A stretch of DNA of 8,338 nt from the NCBI GenBank assembly GCA_023253905.1, contig JALREG010000394.1, forward strand, positions 1 through 8,338, written 5' to 3'. Source of the stretch: Burkholderiaceae bacterium. GTDB lineage: Bacteria > Pseudomonadota > Gammaproteobacteria > Burkholderiales > Burkholderiaceae. The position numbers were made by a program, and so were the translations under genes. How positions within the stretch are numbered: position 1 is the first letter of the stretch; the number at the start of each line of letters is the position of its first letter. This document shows, one piece after another, positions 6,467 through 8,338 of the stretch. The notes beneath the pieces are model-generated. The model was not told the DNA's origin. It ran no database searches and saw only the letters and a program-made list of their open reading frames with translations.

Positions 6467-7552
6467 ATGAATCAAGCCCATGCCCGAACCGCGCGCGCCG
6501 ACCCCGACCGTGCTCCAGATCATCCTACCAATTCCCTGCTCGTCTTCGGGCTGGACGACCCGCATTCGATGGCAGGGGTCATTGCCGCCTGCTGCGACGC
6601 ACAGGCGGGTGCGCTCGAGATCCGCGACTTTGGCGACGGCGAATTCAAGATCCGTCCGCTCACCGACCCCCACGGCAGGCCCGTCTGCGTGGTGGCGGGT
6701 CTCTACGGGGATGCGCGACGAAGCCCTCAGGACCGGCTCTGCATGCTGCTCTTTTTCGTGTCGGCCCTGCGAGACCATGGCGCGAGCCACGTCACGGTCG
6801 TTGCGCCTTATCTGCCCTTTGTTCGCAAGGACCGGCGTACCCAGCCGTTTGATCCGATCAGCCTTCGATATCTCGCACAGTGGTTCGAGTCCGCCGGGGT
6901 GGATGCGCTCCTCACACTGGAGCCGCACAACGTTGCCGCATTCGATAATGCGTTCCGAATCCCCGCTCGTACGGTCGCAACGCATCGGGTCCTCCTCGCG
7001 GCCGCGCTGGAAGCCGCCGGCCAGACCGATCTGGTCGTCGCCTCCCCCGACCCGGGAGGCATCAAGCGCGCGCAGCTTTGGCGCGAGGCGGTTGAAACGG
7101 CAAGCCATCGGCCAACCGGCTTCGCGATGCTCGACAAGCGACGCCGGGCGGGCGAGATGGAGGGTGCGTTTGCGGTCTGTGGCGAGGTGCGCGATGCCAC
7201 CGTGTTGCTGGTTGATGATGTCATTGCCACCGGCGCCACGCTCGCACGCGCAAGCCGCGCGCTCTTTAGCGCAGGCGCAAGCCGCGTGATGGTTGCAGCC
7301 GCCCACGGCCAGTTTCTGGAGCGGGCGGCCGATCTGCTCGATGCTGCAGGCATCGACGCGCTGCTCGTGACCGACAGTCTGCCGAGCGCACGACTGGCTG
7401 GCCACCGGCTGCGCGAGCGCATGACGCTCGCGAGCGCTGCACCGGCACTTGCCGCGCTGCTGACCGATCCGGCGAGCGCCCTGCCGCCGCACGGCATGTT
7501 GAGCCGTCAGCCCGACAGCGAATCCCAGCCGTTGAGCGCGGCCTCGGCGTAG
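6467..7552 (+). CDS. Ribose-phosphate pyrophosphokinase-like protein (PRPP synthetase family, divergent)
   Basis: Predicted to make PRPP from ribose 5-phosphate and ATP in the cytoplasm. 361 residues. Seen in order: FGDGEFKIRP (55-63); the catalytic flexible loop PYLPFVRKDRRTQPFDPIS (114-132, with Lys121 and Arg123); LTLEPHN (149-155, where the classic enzyme has D-L-H); VASPDPGGIKRA (191-202); LDKRR (222-226); and the PRPP-binding loop LLVDDVIATGATL (247-259). All functional loops exist, but several differ from standard Prs (RKD for RQD, E-P-H for D-L-H), and there is a ~25-residue N-terminal lead and a ~30-residue Pro/Ser/Ala-rich tail. It is probably a paralogue of the housekeeping enzyme, perhaps with a different regulation or sugar. 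The ATG at 6467 is chosen because AAGGAGAG lies 7-8 bases upstream; a GTG directly before it is also in frame. Its last 46 bp overlap the opposite-strand kinase-like gene. Confidence 0.88.
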   Translation: MNQAHARTARADPDRAPDHPTNSLLVFGLDDPHSMAGVIAACCDAQAGALEIRDFGDGEFKIRPLTDPHGRPVCVVAGLYGDARRSPQDRLCMLLFFVSALRDHGASHVTVVAPYLPFVRKDRRTQPFDPISLRYLAQWFESAGVDALLTLEPHNVAAFDNAFRIPARTVATHRVLLAAALEAAGQTDLVVASPDPGGIKRAQLWREAVETASHRPTGFAMLDKRRRAGEMEGAFAVCGEVRDATVLLVDDVIATGATLARASRALFSAGASRVMVAAAHGQFLERAADLLDAAGIDALLVTDSLPSARLAGHRLRERMTLASAAPALAALLTDPASALPPHGMLSRQPDSESQPLSAASA

Positions 7553-8016
7553 CCCAGATAGCGCAGGGTGAGGTCACGCCAGTGCCGCGACCGCGGCGCA
7601 CCGGGCTCGCGCAGGTGCGAGAGCGCGAGCCGCGCACGCAAGAGCGCATGGTGGGCGCAGTAAAAAGACCGCAGTCGCGCGGACGGCATCGGCCCGGCGA
7701 GCCTGGTCGCGAGCCGCCTCGAAAGCCGCGCGCCGATCCAGGCCGCACCGGCCATCGCGCAGAAAAGCGCGAGGAGACAGAGCTCCTCCCAGGCATCGAG
7801 TTGCCTGAGGGTCGGATCGAATTCAAGCCGGTCGATCAGCTCAATCGGGTGGGTGAGACACACATGCTCGGGCCTCAGGTCGCCGTGCGCCTCCACCCAG
7901 GCGCCCCGTCCGGCGCGCGCGGCCACGGTGACGCGATGAGACCGCCACGCGGCATCGCAGCGATCGAGTAGCGTATCAAGCCGCGCGCGTACGACCTTCG
8001 GCGACGGTGAAAGCCG
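7507..8016 (-). pseudogene. Aminoglycoside-phosphotransferase-like kinase (COG2187-like), N-terminus missing
   Basis: About 169 C-terminal residues of a protein kinase-like fold phosphotransferase. Seen: VEAHGDLRPEHVCL (catalytic Asp codon 7879-7881) and ELIDRLEFDP (metal-binding Asp), followed by a helical region with DAWEELCLLALFCAMAGAAW and a C-terminal helical bundle. Known: APH/COG2187 proteins of about 340 residues carry H-G-D-L-x-x-x-N/H followed by I-D-x-x-E-F; their substrates are mostly unknown, and some are fused to a P-loop kinase domain. Odd: the usual Asn of the catalytic loop is His, which I believe occurs in this subgroup. The N-lobe is absent: the frame stays open up to and across the flagellin stop codon, with no credible start, so the gene is cut near 8010-8020. 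The GTG at 7926 is internal and would remove needed structure. Its 3' end overlaps the PRPP-synthetase-like gene by 46 bp. Confidence 0.7.
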
Positions 8017-8017
8017 A

Positions 8018-8338
8018 TCAGCCTTGCAGGAGCTGCAGGGCTGCCTGCGGCTGCGTGTTCGCCTGCGACAGGATCGAGATCGCGGCCTGCTGCAGGATCG
8101 AGTTGCGCGTCAGCGACGCCGTCTCGACCGCGACGTCGACGTCGCGGATGCGCGACTCGGCGGCGGAGAGGTTCTCCGACTGGATCTGCAGGTTGGCGAT
8201 CGTGGTGGTCAGGCGGTTCTGCGCCGCGCCGAACTGGCCGCGCACGCGGCTGACCGAGTTCACGGCGAGGTCGAGCGCCGCGATGGCGATCGTCGGCGTG
8301 CCGGTCGAGCCGATGTCGAGCGACGACAGGCCCAGCGT
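8018..8338 (-). CDS. fliC: Flagellin C-terminal fragment, 5' end outside window
   Basis: The last 106 residues of flagellin, the filament subunit exported by the flagellar type III system. Seen: ANLQIQSENLSAAESRIRDV, then ETASLTRNSILQQAAISIL and SQANTQPQAALQLLQG before the TGA at 8018-8020. Known: this is the conserved C-terminal D1/D0 helix, which packs in the filament core. The part near the window edge (TLGLSSLDIG onward) belongs to the more variable region, and the frame stays open to 8338; the GTG at 8263 is internal, not a start. Codon use is extreme: 104 of 106 sense codons end in G or C, the exceptions being CAA and GCA near the stop, whereas the adjoining kinase gene has many A/T-ending codons. 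No terminator follows the stop; kinase coding sequence begins at once. It is probably from another genome, joined here. Confidence 0.85.
   Translation of the reverse strand, partial: TLGLSSLDIGSTGTPTIAIAALDLAVNSVSRVRGQFGAAQNRLTTTIANLQIQSENLSAAESRIRDVDVAVETASLTRNSILQQAAISILSQANTQPQAALQLLQG

Noticed and set aside
6353..7492. Minus-strand open frame of 379 codons across the PRPP-synthetase-like gene
   Set aside because: No known domain and no ribosome binding site; the plus strand carries all PRPP-synthetase motifs in order.
8018..8263. GTG at 8263 as the start of a small flagellin-like gene
   Set aside because: The frame is open to the window edge and reads as flagellin-like sequence upstream, so the GTG codes for an internal Val.

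Overview
The window is mostly one stretch of high-GC bacterial chromosome, roughly positions 80 to 8010. Its proteins look most like those of Betaproteobacteria: a PaaJ/PcaF-type thiolase, an Hsp20 beginning MARLSVYDPFAEVFPE, a CopZ/CopA copper pair, and a divergent PRPP-synthetase-like protein next to a DHH phosphoesterase. That taxonomic placement is inference from remembered family sequences. No mobile element, CRISPR array, tRNA or rRNA was recognised.

Both ends look foreign to this core. Positions 1-78, read on the minus strand, encode a piece of FtsZ (glycine-rich T1 loop and following helix), and 27 of the first 66 bases are G/C. It runs head-on into a thiolase gene that lacks its first ~85-90 codons. 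Positions 8018-8338, minus strand, encode the C-terminus of a flagellin in which 104 of 106 codons end in G or C. It abuts a kinase-like gene that has lost its N-terminal half, and the kinase frame stays open across the join. The simplest reading is a metagenomic or amplification contig with a chimeric join at each end. Real rearrangement is possible but less likely.

Layout: ftsZ fragment (-), truncated thiolase (+), NTF2-like/DUF4440 protein (+), TauE/SafE-type membrane transporter (+), Hsp20 (+). Facing Hsp20 is a CopZ-like copper chaperone (-), transcribed divergently from a Cu(I) P-type ATPase of the CopA type (+). The ATPase overlaps tail-to-tail by 52 bp with a DHH/DHHA1 phosphoesterase (-), which is divergent from a PRPP-synthetase-like gene (+). 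That gene overlaps tail-to-tail by 46 bp with the truncated APH-like kinase (-), followed by the flagellin fragment (-).

Functionally there are two clear units. CopZ and CopA together bind and export cytoplasmic Cu(I). The DHH protein and the PRPP-synthetase-like protein share a 104-bp divergent intergenic region and may act in phosphate-ester or nucleotide metabolism, though no substrate can be read from the sequence. The other genes have recognisable families but no evident common pathway. I did not find a convincing new defence or mobile system. The best observations are the two end chimeras, the two overlapping convergent gene pairs, and the atypical motifs in the DHH, PRPP-synthetase-like and kinase-like proteins.
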